Notes under the pieces: generated by a model
The model's input: only the letters and a program-made list of their open reading frames with translations
What the model was told of the DNA's origin: nothing
Database searches by the model: none
Position numbers and translations under genes: made by a program
NCBI GenBank assembly: GCA_025667525.1
Contig: CM046874.1
Coordinates: forward strand, 286,480,380 to 286,544,379
Direction of reading: 5' to 3'
DNA length: 64,000 nucleotides
From: Glebionis coronaria
Taxonomy: Eukaryota > Streptophyta > Magnoliopsida > Asterales > Asteraceae
Part shown: one piece after another, positions 22,756-34,096 of the stretch
Position numbering within the stretch: the first letter of the stretch is position 1
Layout: the number at the start of each line of letters is the position of its first letter

Positions 22756-24079
22756 TTGTTGGTCGTCCATTCTTAAGGACCGGTCGCACTCTCATCGATG
22801 TTGAAGCCGGTGAGCTTATCATGAGAGTGGGTGACGATAAAGTAGTCTTCAACATGGGAAAGCTTTCTAAACAGCCTTATTCTTACGAGAGTGTTAATTG
22901 TATTGACGTTCTTGATGAGGCTTGTGAAGAACACTTCAAAGATGCTTGTAAAAGTATTCCTACCTCTCTTCCCAATGTTGAGACCGTTTCCTCTATCGAC
23001 TCATCACTATCTCTATTTGGAGAAAGTGATTTCCTTTGGAAAGATTTGGAAGCCACCATGGGAGATGTGCATTTAGACAATGACGATTCTACTACAATTG
23101 GGATGAAGATCTCAGCTTCATTGCAAACCTTCTCAAAGAAGACAATCTTTCTCCTCCATCTCCCACGGTCATTGCTCTCGATACTCCGACTTCGAATACG
23201 CCTCCCATCGACAATCCTCCGGATCTAGAACTCAAGGAGTTGTCGCCCCATCTCGAGTATGTATTCCTTGACGAAGAGAAGAAGTCGCCAGTCATCATTG
23301 CCAAGGATTTGAAGGATGAAGAGAAAACTCGACTTGTCGCCGTTTTGAAAGATCATAAAAAGGCTATTGCTTGGAAGATTTCGGATATTCGTGGAATTGA
23401 TCCTCACTTCTGCACACACAAAATTCTCATGGAGGACGACTTTAAGCCCACAATTCAAAGCCAACGAAGGGTGAATCCAAAAATCCATGAAGTCATCAAA
23501 ACAGAGGTTATCAAACTTCTTGATGCGGGTATGATTTACCCTATTTCGGATTCACCATGGGTTAGTCCAATCCATTGTGTGCCCAAGAAGGGCGGAATAA
23601 CCGTTGTTCCCAATGAACACAACGAGTTGATTTCCACTCGTCTCGTTACTGGGTAGAGAGTTTGTATAGACTACCGCAAACTCAATGATGCCACGAGAAA
23701 GGATCATTTCCCTCTACCTTTTATGGACCAAATGCTTGAACGTTTAGCCGGTAATGAATATTACTGCTTTCTTGATGGTTTCTCGGGTTATTTCCAAATA
23801 CCCATCGATCCCCAAGATCAAGAGAAGACGACATTCACTTGTCCCTATGGCACATTTGCTTACAAAAGAATGCCTTTTGGCTTATGTAATGCGCCAGGGA
23901 CTTTCCAAAGGTGCATGTTAGCTATCTTCCATGACATGGTGGAACACACCATGGAAGTCTTCATGGATGATTTCTCGGTCTTCGGGGATTCATTCTCTTC
24001 TTGCCTTGCCAATTTGGAACGTATGCTCAAGCGGTGCGAAGACACTCGCCTTGTTCTGAATTGGGAAAAATGACATTTT
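22742..24079 (+). pseudogene. Athila-2 pol, protease tail and RT (broken)
   Basis: The pol frame resumes after the C-run deletion ([15 protein letters not shown]) and runs to a second frameshift near 23090-23105, just before a stretch equal to WDEDL. It then stays open from about 23105 to a TGG-to-TAG stop at 23656-23658 (TGW of Athila-1 reads TG stop). A further open piece carries the RT active site, FLDGFSGY and FMDDFSV. It closes at TGA (24071-24073), where a Cys codon is expected (EKCHF). These four lesions remove RT function from this copy. Confidence 0.92.
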
Positions 24080-26134
24080 ATGGTAAAAGAAGGCATCGTG
24101 CTTGGACATAAGATTTCGAAAGCCGGTCTTGAAGTAGACCGTGCTAAAGTCGATGTTATCGCAAAGTTGCCTCCACCTTCAACCGTGAAGGGTGTGAGAA
24201 GTTTCCTGGGTCATGCGGGCTTCTACCGACGATTCATCAAAGATTTTTCTCAAATCGCTCGCCCGATGACCCACCTCTTGGAAAAAGATACTCCTTTTCT
24301 CTTTTCCAAAGAGTGTCTTGAAGCCTTCAACTCGCTTAAGGATAAGCTAACTAAGGCACCCGTCTTGGTTACCCCTAATTGGGAGCTTTCCTTTGAGTTG
24401 ATGTGCGATGCTAGTGATTTTGCTATTGGAGCGGTTCTAGGACAAAGAGTGAACAAACACTTCCAACCGATCCATTACGCTAGCAAGACAATGACAAGGG
24501 CACAATTGCATTATACGACAACCGAAAAAGAGCTTTTAGCTGTTGTCTATGCCTTTGAAAAATTTCGCCCCTATCTTGTCCTTTCTACCACAATTGTGTA
24601 CAACGATCATTCCGCGCTTAAGTACTTGTTGACAAAGCAAGATTCCAAACCAAGACTTCTTCGCTGGGTTTTGCTGCTCCAGGAATTTAAAATCGAAATT
24701 CGCGATAAAAAAGGAGCTGAAAACCTAGCCGCGGATCATCTTAGCCGACTTGAGGATCCTTACCAAGGGGATCATCCGACCAAAGAAATCAATGATTCTT
24801 TTCCCTTGGAGACCTTAATGTCTATAAACTCGAAGCCGAATGAAACCCCGTGGTTTGCGGACTTTGCAAACTATTTGGCGGGTGGAATTCTCAAGGAAGG
24901 GTTGACGTCCCAACAAAAGAAAAAGTTCTTCACCGACATCAAGACTTACTTTTGGGACGACCCTTACCTATTCAAACAATGTGCCGACCTGATTATTGGC
25001 CGATGTGTTGATGGACCGGCAGCGTCTGAAATCCTTGATGCTTGCCACAAAGGACCCACCGGTGGTCACTTTGGTCCCAACTACACCGCCAAAAAAGTGT
25101 TTGATTCAGGATTTTATTGGCCCTCCATATATCGTGACGCTCACGATATGATTAAACGATGTGATGTTTGCCAAAAACAAGGCAACATCACACATAAAGA
25201 CGAGATGCCTCAGAATTTCATTCAAGAGTGTGAAATCTTTGATGTTTGGGGTATCGACTTTATGGGGCCATTCCCTTCTTCTAAAGGAAACAAATACATC
25301 CTTGTAGCCGTTGACTACGTTTCAAAGTGGGTTGAAGCCAAAGCTTTACCTACTAATGACGCAAGGGTGGTTTGTAACTTTTTGAAAGCTCTATTCGCTA
25401 GATTCGGTGTGCCTCGTGCCATTATTAGTGATCGTGGGACTCATTTTTGCAATGACCAATTCGCAAGAGTCATGGCTAAGTACGGTGTAACTCATCGTCT
25501 TTCCACAGCCTACCACCCACAAACTAATGGCCAGGCTGAAATATCCAACCGAGGACTTAAGCGAATTCTGGAAAGAACCGTGGGAGAGCATCGTGCCTCA
25601 TGGGCTGATAAACTTGATGATGCTTTGTGGGCTTTCCGTACTGCTTACAAGACCCCGATCGGCTGTACGCCTTATCGTCTTGTGTACGGGAAAGCGTGCC
25701 ACCTCCCCATTGAGTTGGAGCACAAGGCTTACTGGGCCTTGAAGTGGGCTAATTTTGATATTAACAAAGCCGGTGACCTACGCAAGATCCAACTCAATGA
25801 GCTGAATGAACTCCGTAATGAGGCTTATGAAAATTCTTTAATCTATAAGGAAAGGACTAAGCTCATTCACGACTCTAAGATTAAAAACCGAGAGTTCCAT
25901 GTTGGAGACAAAGTCTTACTTTTTAACTCTCGGTTGAAAATCTTCTCGGGAAAGCTCAAATCTCGTTGGTCCGGCCCATTCACCATTGCCCAAATTTTTC
26001 CATATGGTACTCTTGAGCTCGCTCAACCTGATGGACCAAATTTTAAGGTGAATGGCCAACGAGTGAAGTTGTACTTTGGTGAGGACACCTCTCACGAGGT
26101 GATTCCAACCCTCACCACGTTCCCCATGAACTAA
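24080..26134 (+). CDS. Athila-2 RT end, RNase H and integrase, uninterrupted
   Basis: A 684-aa open frame picks up in the RT thumb/connection region ([18 protein letters not shown]). It contains RNase H ([40 protein letters not shown], where Athila-1 has TDHS) and the integrase HHCC finger (GGHFGPNY and CDVCQKQG). The integrase core Asp, Asp and Glu lie in [19 protein letters not shown] and GQAEISNRG. The C-terminal DNA-binding part ends in [12 protein letters not shown] and a stop at 26134. The ATG is internal to pol and not a natural start. The RNase H change T/D to N/D in the last acidic motif retains the Asp. Confidence 0.93.
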   Translation: MVKEGIVLGHKISKAGLEVDRAKVDVIAKLPPPSTVKGVRSFLGHAGFYRRFIKDFSQIARPMTHLLEKDTPFLFSKECLEAFNSLKDKLTKAPVLVTPNWELSFELMCDASDFAIGAVLGQRVNKHFQPIHYASKTMTRAQLHYTTTEKELLAVVYAFEKFRPYLVLSTTIVYNDHSALKYLLTKQDSKPRLLRWVLLLQEFKIEIRDKKGAENLAADHLSRLEDPYQGDHPTKEINDSFPLETLMSINSKPNETPWFADFANYLAGGILKEGLTSQQKKKFFTDIKTYFWDDPYLFKQCADLIIGRCVDGPAASEILDACHKGPTGGHFGPNYTAKKVFDSGFYWPSIYRDAHDMIKRCDVCQKQGNITHKDEMPQNFIQECEIFDVWGIDFMGPFPSSKGNKYILVAVDYVSKWVEAKALPTNDARVVCNFLKALFARFGVPRAIISDRGTHFCNDQFARVMAKYGVTHRLSTAYHPQTNGQAEISNRGLKRILERTVGEHRASWADKLDDALWAFRTAYKTPIGCTPYRLVYGKACHLPIELEHKAYWALKWANFDINKAGDLRKIQLNELNELRNEAYENSLIYKERTKLIHDSKIKNREFHVGDKVLLFNSRLKIFSGKLKSRWSGPFTIAQIFPYGTLELAQPDGPNFKVNGQRVKLYFGEDTSHEVIPTLTTFPMN

Positions 26135-28056
26135 TTTTGGGTCGAGTCAGGCTCGTGACTCGGTTATCAAAAACAAGCGCTCCTCGGGAGACAGCCCGAG
26201 TTTCTATCCTTTTATGTTTTAACCCCCTAAGTGTAGGGGAGCCTCTATAGAGTCTTTGTTTTTGTGTGGTGATGTGATTACAGGGATAAGTGCACTCTTG
26301 GAAACTTTGAAGACCCATGCTCCCGTGTTATCTGAAATCCGGTTCTATCTCTCAACTATCGTGATTCAATTTTCTTCATACTCACATTTGAAATTGATCA
26401 CTTTAGTCGTCTCTTCCTTAACCTGAGTTAACCAACGTGCACAATGTCATAAGTGTAGGGGAAACTTTTCCCACATGCTTAAACATTGAGGACAATGTTT
26501 ATCTTAAGTGTAGGGGGACTTCTATCGAAGTTTTAAGTGGACTTTTCCATGAAAATGCCTTCATTTAACCGGAAAATCATATTTTTCAACATTTTTCAAA
26601 TTTTTAATTAACTTTGGCCATTTAGTTGTAATTTTTAAATTTTTATCGTTGCTTTCATATGTATATATCCCGCAATAAAGTCAAAAATATTAATAAAGTG
26701 GTGTAGCTAGTTTAGAAGTCTTTGACGTATTAGGCCTGTTGCGTTTATTTTGACTCAACCCGAATAGACTTATCTAAGTTTATTCTAGCTAGTATCCTTA
26801 ACCATGTAGACCTTAATTGGTTTATTAGGCTAAGTATCCACGAGTCTCATTACTTGAGATTTTAAATTGTGGAGGACGAGAAATGATAGAGTCAATTATA
26901 AGTCGGTATTCTTGCACAAACTCACTTGGTGTAATTATTTGTCTATTCTCCCATCACTTACTAATAATTTATCTGCAATAAGTAAGGTCGTACGATTTGA
27001 AAAGTTACTTAGCTTCTAGCCCAAGATCGTTTAAAAGTTGCTCGGTAATGATAAGAGTTCATAGCCAAGGCATAACTTATGAAGCGGGGCGCGAAGATTG
27101 GCGAGTCCGAAAAGGCCCTAACAAGGCATGAGGATTCCATTTTATTGCTGAAGATCCAAAATGATGTGAAAAGCATTATTCCTAAAGTCAATATGAAGGA
27201 TCAAGATTCACGACGAAAAGCAATCAACTCCCATAAAGATCATGGAGAAGTCTATCCGAAAAGACCCTAACAAGGTATGAGGATAAATAGATCCAAGTCC
27301 GAAAAGGAGGCGGATCGTTGTATCTTAAAATCCCAATTAGAGATTGAAGAAATAATCATGAAGTCGTGGTCAACAAAGTTGGATTACCCCTCAAAAGTCT
27401 CCAAGTGAAGAAACTCTATTATGATGAGAAGACCATTATCTCAAGAACGTCTCTCGAAGATATGAAGGATGAAGTACATGCCAAATATCGGCCCGAGAAA
27501 GGTCTCAAATCGTGAACCAAGTTATGCCAAGATATGAACTTTTTGATATCCCGAGAAGCAGTTTTAAGAGATTTTGTCCTTTAGCTAACTATTGATCAAA
27601 TCATCCTACTTTGCTTTCAGCCTAAATAAACTATCGAAATAAGTCCAAAAATGCATCTTCATGATCATTCTAAGACAAAAATAAAATATAAGAGATACAC
27701 CTAGGAATAAGGGAGTTTAAGCATTTAATTAAGCCATGTGTGTAAGTGTTTGAATTGCTAACTTATAATAACAATGATCTCGTTTTTAAGCTTAGTTTGG
27801 GGAACGTGAAACTTGAGGGTGATAAATCTTCGCAGCACAAAAGCCCTAATGTAAGTCATTGCAAGTTATTTCCATGTAGCTATTTTCAAGTGAAAATGGT
27901 TTTCTATCCTTTTAAATTTTAATTTCTTTTAGTACTTTAATTTTTGTTTAGTAGTATTTTAATAAGGCCAAGGTTGATTAATTATGAGAAAAGTGTAAAA
28001 TTGCTTTATCACTAAGCATTGCATGAGGGCATGGCAATGGTTAAGTGTAGGGGATT
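26135..28056 (+). other. Athila-2 post-pol region and polypurine tract
   Basis: About 1.9 kb without a substantial ORF, so no env-like gene. The purine-rich core AAGTGTAGGGG occurs at 26228-26241, 26450-26462 and 26504-26518, and as the true polypurine tract at 28042-28056 next to the LTR. The region aligns with 1718-3762 of Athila-1 in reverse. Confidence 0.85.
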
Positions 28057-29630
28057 TGATAGGTGTGTAAACACCCATCCTTTTACCACTTAATTCTGGC
28101 TAAACGAGACCAAAACACGTATTTAATATCATTTGTTTGGAATTATGCGTGGTTTTTATGTTTATTGTGTTTTCAGAGCCAACCGGATGAATATTGAAGA
28201 AAACATGGGATTGCACGGGTTTTACTGAAGAAAAGGACTCAAGATAAAGTCTATTGTCCAAGAGATGCAAAAGATTTGAAGTCACTGGGCCTATTCGAAG
28301 ATTTATCGAAGAAAAGGACCAAAGATGGAAGATTTACACAAGTCGAAGAAACTCAAGTCTATTAAACGAAGAAATTAAAAGACGAGTTAAATTTAATCGA
28401 CGACAAATCCCGAATCAGAATCGAAAACGGAAACTTTTCTGAAAAGACGAAAAGACAAGAAGAACGGGAGAAAGCCCACTCACCAACCAAAGGACAAGCC
28501 TATATAAAGCTCACCCCTCACACATTTTAGTGAGTTAGTTTTTTTAGTTTTCTCTCCTCCTTCTTTTTCTCCCTTTAGTTCGTTTCATCACCATCACCAC
28601 TAGGGTGATTGGTGATTTTAATCTTTGTTTTTCTAATCTTGTAATTTTAATCTTTGTTTGATCTTGTTAAAACATTAATCATTCAATACAAAGCCTTGTT
28701 TAATCTTTCCATTTCATCGTGTTCATCATCATCTTTATCTTCAAGTTCTTAAGTTCTTATTTTATTGAGTTTGATCTTCAAAAGTTGTGGGAATTTGTGT
28801 TTTTGTTAATGGGATTTGTAGTTTATGGTTAGTAGATGCTTTGTGTTTAGTTTTATTTAAGATTTGGTGAAAAACTTGGTGATTTTTGGATTAAAAACTT
28901 GTTTCCTTGTTCTTCGGGTAAACTACTGTTCTTGAGTTCCCAGACTTCCGAATGAACACTTAAGTTCCGGATGAACCAAGAACTTCCGAATGAGTATTAA
29001 GTTCCGAATGAAGTAAAATCTTCCGAATGAGTTTTTGTTTAAAAAGTTCCGAACGAATTGAAACTTCCGAATGAGCATTAACTTTCGGATGAACCAAAAT
29101 CTTCCGAATGAGCATTAACTTCCGAATGAGCATTAACTTCCGGATGAATCTAAAGTTCCGCATAAACCAAAGTTCCAAACGAACCTAAATCTTCTGAATC
29201 AACCAAACTTCCGAATGAACCTAAATCTTCCGAATCAACCAAAGTTCCGAATGAATGTTTTCTCCAAAGTTCCGGGTGAATCTTCCGAATCAACTTCCGA
29301 TTGAAGGATCCGAGTAAAGTTCCGAATCAAAGTAAAACTTCCGAATCAGTCATCTTTTGAGCATTTTAAAGGTTTACTGTTTCTTTATTTTAATTTTAAT
29401 TTTAATTCCAGTCTTTGTAGTTGCCATTAAATTAATTTTCTTTAATTTAAATTGTCATTAAAGTAACTGTTTTTGATTTAAATTTTCAATTTAGCACATT
29501 TAAACTTTTTATTAGATTAGAAAACCAAACCCTTTTATTTAGTAACCAAGAACAATCATTCCACTTAAGGCTGAGATCAATTCGAGAGGATTCCGAGAGA
29601 ATTAAAACCCACACTAAAAAGCATGTATCA
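28057..29630 (+). repeat. Athila-2 3' LTR
   Basis: 1,574 bp, nearly identical to 18682-20257, with a TATA box at 28501-28508 and the CCGAAT array at about 28930-29350. It is followed by the CTTAT target duplication and then by the remainder of copia B. Confidence 0.96.
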
Positions 29631-29635
29631 CTTAT

Positions 29636-31496
29636 CAATTTGGCTTCAACGTAAGTTTTGATTTTGTAATCCCTGTCAATACAAAAATGGGTATCCAATT
29701 TGGTTTACTTGGACAACACGTTGAGTAAAAATTTAAAACATGTCAAAGTAAGTCATATCATACATTTAAAATGACCATTATAAAATATAATCAACTTAAC
29801 CATTTTAAAGACATAACCCGTATGCACTAAATTTATGTTATTCGTTAAATCGATTTTTATTTGATTCAAACACATATGAAAGCTAAATTTCATTAAGCAA
29901 CCATCCGGACATAAGATTCCTACGAATCTCCGGCACACACAACGTTGGTTAACTTAGTGTCTTTTCCAAATGTGAATCACATCTTATTTTTCCTTGATAT
30001 TCGCAGTTGGAGAGTTGCTCAAACTCGTTCTCTCCATTCTCAACTGCATTATAAGAGTTATTCAAATTTTTATCACCATATACATGACATGATACTGAAG
30101 TGCGAATGCACCATTAGCTATGGTTGGATTCCATCATGGCCTCAGTTTTCATGTCATTCAGTCCATATAACGCATAGTTATGGCACAACAAGTTTCTGAA
30201 TGCTTCAAAGCATCTACCGTACAAGTAAGTATCGGTCTCCCTTTTGATGTCACTCGTGACATTCCGAATGTTATTAAGAGGTCCCATGATTTAGTTGACA
30301 CTAATTTTGGTACAATTAACAACGTGCTAAATCACATAGTGTTTCTTAACCAAAAGCAAATTACATCGACTTTTGTTTAAAACGCAAATGTTTTGTAAGA
30401 TCCGTTTTACAAAACCCACTTTAAAGGAAGTCTTTCGACTAAACAATTAAAGAAAATATCAGCTATAACATAATGTTTTACCAAAAAAAACATATGTAAT
30501 ATTATGTAATCAATCTTCATTAAGAAGATCTTAACTTTACATGATATATTTCTACAATAAAATTTAACAAGGTTTCAGTAGATCCATTCTTTTAAAGAAA
30601 CTCCACAAGGTTTCTATAGATTTACCTTTAAACTCGACAAGGTTTCTATAGGTATATCTATAAACTCAACAAGGTTTCAAGAATTATATCTGGTTTATAA
30701 TTAAACTCGGCCCAATTTACAATGAATTACACAAGTCAAACAAACTCATCCACTAATTTAATAAAAATAGTGTATGTAATCTGATATTTAATGATAACTC
30801 ATACCGTTGTCAACTTTTTGTTTCAAAGAAATTCTTCTTGATTTCATTGAACACGTTTCAAAAGTCTAATAAAATAAGAGCTTGCATTTTATGAGATCAG
30901 TGAATATGTTCTAACAATCTCATATAATAGCAACTTACACTCTATGAGATTTGTGTCAAAGAAACTCCACTTGGTTTCAATGAATCTAAATTCACCATGA
31001 TTCCAATCATGCTGTAACTGGCGCACCAATTACATTTACAAGATTCACTAGGGTCACACTTGTGTTACCACAAGTAAAGTTGTCAATATTCTAACGGAAT
31101 ACAGTTAAGAACTATTAAAACAATTTGGTATCTAATAAACTCGACATGGTTTATACAAACTTATATCAAATCTGATTCAAAGAAACTCAATCGTGGCTTC
31201 ATTAAATCTAGGTTAAAACTCTAACACATGTAATAAACAACTAAACGATCAGTTTGAAAATAGACTCATCATGATTTCAACACAAACTAATACGATAAAC
31301 TGTTTCTTTTAAAATCATTTATAGATCTGTCACACCAGATCTGTTAATTAAAATTTTGTTCACGTGAAAACTGATTTCTCAAAGAAACACAATCTTGGTT
31401 TCGAGAGAATACAGTTTCTATAAAAATCTGTTAATTAAATTAATATGATTTTAGCAAAAAGTGTTAAATTATGTTACACAGAATCTATTTTAAGAC
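29636..31496 (-). pseudogene. Copia B gag/protease/leader remnant
   Basis: By position this must hold the gag, protease and leader of copia B, since the integrase core lies on the other side of Athila-2. No reading frame longer than about 85 codons survives, and I cannot point to a zinc knuckle or protease motif. Short repeats of the type AACTCnACAAGGTTTC recur between 30590 and 31420. There is no recognisable methionine-tRNA primer site next to 31496. Confidence 0.5.
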
Positions 31497-32190
31497 TGTT
31501 GGGAAACTATAACGCTTTTATTTATAAATCAAATAAATAAAATTAATTAAATTAACATAAACTAAATAACAGAATATAAATAACAGAAAAAACAAACACA
31601 TACATAATTATAAACGATAATTAAATAAAACAATAAAATAAAGAAAAGACTTACTAAATCACCAGTAAGTCGAGATACGTGTTAGACACGCTTAACACTA
31701 AAGAGATGAGGCACGCGTTTGACACGCTTCCCTTAAAACAGTTTCACCGTCTGTTTCCCAGGGTAGAACAGCCGAAACAGTAAGTTGTACTGTCGGACTT
31801 AACAAAACTACCCAGAATTTCACCTTTACAGATGCGTACTCCATATATTGGAAATCAATAATAATACTTATTGATTTGATGTGTGAAAAAAGCTATGGAA
31901 TTGGACCTCTATTTATACACAATAGACTCCCTTCTAGTTTATTAATGCCACCGATGTGGGACAAAAAATAAACAATTTTTCCTCTTTAAGCATGGTACCA
32001 AATGCCTAACTTTGAGACACAATATCTCATTCACATCACCTTCATTTTGGACACATAAAGACTCATTGCGAAGCTCTTTTCAAGAAGAACGCAAACGTAT
32101 AAAGTATAACTAATATATATGATACATACATATATATAATTGTGTCCAAAATTGGTTAAAATTTTATTTTGTCAACAATATTTTTCAACA
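31497..32190 (-). repeat. Copia B 5' LTR
   Basis: A 694-bp match to 15126-15818, with a TATA box at 31910-31917 (- strand), followed by the TTATG target duplication (32191-32195). Confidence 0.9.
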
Positions 32191-32195
32191 TTATG

Positions 32196-33142
32196 TACGC
32201 AGACCAACTGACCAACGAGGACAAGAATCAGAAATAAATGTGTAAAAACCTTTCGCAAACATTCTCTCGTCATACTTTCATCCAGTGATAACTCGTAAAG
32301 GTAACAACTAATAGTTGCAACTTGCAAGGAATTAAATCAAGGTTCTCAATCAGTTGTGACAAAGACACTTTTCAAAATTGTCATTTTCATCCAATTAAGC
32401 ATTTCTTTGACGTAATGCTGAAGCTAATCGTGCATGTTAGTATCACTGTTAATTGCTATAACAATATATTTTACGTGATATTAGCATTCATATCATGTTC
32501 ATAATGGCTATGCCGCCTATGCATACACCCTTAAGTATGAAAGTACCGGAAGATCATTAACGATCAAATTGACCACACGTTTAAAAGTGTTTAAGTAAAT
32601 GGCAACTAGTACATGCAACATATACAGTAATACATATGAGGTTTTTTTTTGTTGAAGTAACTAGGAGAAGGCTTTGTTCAAAAAAACTTGGAGAAGGCGA
32701 GTATTTAACTTAAATATAAATAACCTAACTGAGATATCTTGTGACCGCTTTGACCATTTACTTGAACACGTCACATATGTAATGTTTTGATATTCTATTT
32801 TTAATCGATCCAGTTAACTCATCAACTCATCGGGTTATCAAATCAATATGATTTTCTAAACAATAAATAAAAATTTATATCTGTAACGATTATAAAAAAA
32901 TTATATATATAAATCATGAAAGTGTCCATATATTGAACATATAAAGTATTTATTAATAAATATAATATGTAAAATAAAATTACATCGCAAATACACATAA
33001 CAAGAATAATACCCGTGCGTTGCACGGGTAGACGTTCTTTTATAAGATCTAAAATCAAAAGAAAAAAATTTTAATAAGCTCAAAAAATAGACTCTTTTTA
33101 TAAGAATGCATTTTCTAACAAAGAAATTTGTATCTTTGTTAA
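32196..33142. other. Unassigned non-coding DNA right of copia B
   Basis: This resumes the sequence interrupted at 15125, so its start may still be copia A LTR or flanking DNA. Reading frames are short and show no known motif. The only distinct structure is the hairpin at 33011-33029. Confidence 0.5.
33011..33029. repeat. Perfect GC-rich hairpin ACCCGTGC-GTT-GCACGGGT
   Basis: Eight-base arms pair perfectly around a GTT loop in an otherwise AT-rich region. I recall very similar hairpins near the ends of plant Helitrons and small non-autonomous elements, but no CTRR-T end follows it here within a few bases, so the element type is not settled. Confidence 0.5.
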
Positions 33143-33151
33143 TTAATATTT

Positions 33152-33225
33152 GAGTCCGGTTATTTAAGATACCTTGTATCCTTTGGATACAAGGGGACAA
33201 ATCTGGACCGTCCATCTCATCTTAT
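33152..33225. repeat. Left terminal inverted repeat with internal hairpin, MULE-like
   Basis: Pairs with the complement of about 35545-35621. It contains a perfect hairpin of its own, CCTTGTATCC-TTT-GGATACAAGG at 33172-33194, that the right end lacks. Confidence 0.6.
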
Positions 33226-33361
33226 CCAACAACCCATATTAAAAACAAAAAAAAAAAGCAGAGGGGTAGTTTCGTCATTTTACCCCTCCCACCTAACACC
33301 ACCTACCACTCTCACAGATCTGGGATCGATTTCTTCTTCTTCTTCTCTCTAAAACACACAT

Positions 33362-33362
<1 letters not shown>

Positions 33363-33402
<40 letters not shown>
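33363..33402. repeat. (CA)n microsatellite
   Basis: An almost pure CA run of about 38 bases in the CT-rich, UTR-like part of the left arm. It gives rise to a spurious Val-Cys repeat frame on the opposite strand. Confidence 0.95.
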
Positions 33403-33405
<3 letters not shown>

Positions 33406-33485
33406 TTACATCTTAATTTATCAACACAAACATCAAATCCATCGATCATCACCGTCACAAATCGATCATCCTCTTCATAAATAAG

Positions 33486-34096
33486 GTAAAGTTCATTCGA
33501 TCTGTTTTGATTCATCTTCTTTAGCTTATTCGATGTGAATAAGCTTATAACTCATCTTATTTTTTATAGCTTATTTTATAAGATACATGAATTTAACATG
33601 TCAAGTGATAAGGTAACTTGATGCTTAATGTGAATAAGCTTATTGATAATCATCACCTTTATTATGATGAATTATAAGCTAACTTATTAGCTTATTTTCA
33701 TGAATTATAAGATTTTTTAGCTTAATCTCGCTGAACATATTTAGTGTAACCTGTTTGTGAAGTATCATATATGATATACTATATCATATATGATATAAGC
33801 TAAAATATCATATATGATGAGATATATCATATATGATAATGTGGTTGAAAATTGAATTAACTCTTTTTTTAATGGATTAATCTGGCTGAACATATTTAGT
33901 ATGACTTGCTAATGAAGTATCATATATGATATGCTATATCATATATGATATAAGCTAAATATCATATATGATCAAATATATCATATATGATTATGTGCTT
34001 GAATATTGAATTAAATCTTCTTTTTTGTGTAGAGAAGGTTGTTTACAAGGCGTGTTGAACATTACAAGCATCCAAAAGGCCAAGAAGCTTAATGAA
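33486..34096 (+). other. Possible intron and terminal exon in left arm of MULE-like element
   Basis: A CT-rich leader-like stretch ends at AATAAG followed by GTAAAG (33486), a plausible donor. AT-rich DNA follows to TTGTGTAG at about 34033, a plausible acceptor. The next stretch reads RRLFTRRVEHYKHPKGQEA in one frame to a stop, with no ATG. This looks like a captured or decayed gene end, which I do not recognise. Only transcript data could confirm splicing. Confidence 0.3.
33718..34020. repeat. Tandem duplication of a roughly 155-bp unit
   Basis: The blocks 33718-33862 and 33875-34020 both run from TTAATCT(C/G)GCTGAACATA through four ATCATATATGAT palindromes to TTGAATTAA. They are clearly alignable, with scattered differences. 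Confidence 0.85.

Larger units (their letters stand above)
18682..29630 (+). mobile_element. Athila-type Ty3/gypsy retrotransposon (Athila-2), young copy
   Basis: This 10,949-bp element has LTRs of 1,576 and 1,574 bp that begin TGATAGG and end TGTATCA. They differ at roughly 15 positions by eye, about 99% identity. The target duplication is CTTAT (18677-18681 and 29631-29635). It has a tRNA-Asp-like primer site (20260-20275), gag-pol in Athila order and a polypurine tract (about 28042-28056). Coding is interrupted by two frameshifts and two nonsense codons. Its proteins resemble Athila-1 closely, but the LTRs are a distinct subfamily. Confidence 0.97.
15126..32190 (-). mobile_element. Ty1/copia retrotransposon (copia B), split by Athila-2
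   Basis: LTRs at 15126-15818 and 31497-32190 begin TGTTGGGAAAC and end CCAACA or TCAACA, giving a TGTTGG/CCAACA inverted terminus. TTATG flanks both sides (15121-15125 and 32191-32195). The element is in reverse orientation, shown by pol fragments on the - strand and a polypurine tract (ATGTGGGGGAT) abutting the left LTR. Removing Athila-2 and one copy of its 5-bp target leaves about 6.1 kb, a normal copia length. I found no standard TGGTATCAGAGC primer site next to the right LTR. Coding sequence is heavily mutated. Confidence 0.9.

Noticed and set aside
29945..30380. Plus-strand frames of 84 and 66 codons in copia B
   Set aside because: They are antisense to the element and show no motif; the region is decayed gag/leader.
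33312..33515. Minus-strand frame with a Val-Cys repeat
   Set aside because: It is the translation of the (CA)n microsatellite and has no other coding sign.
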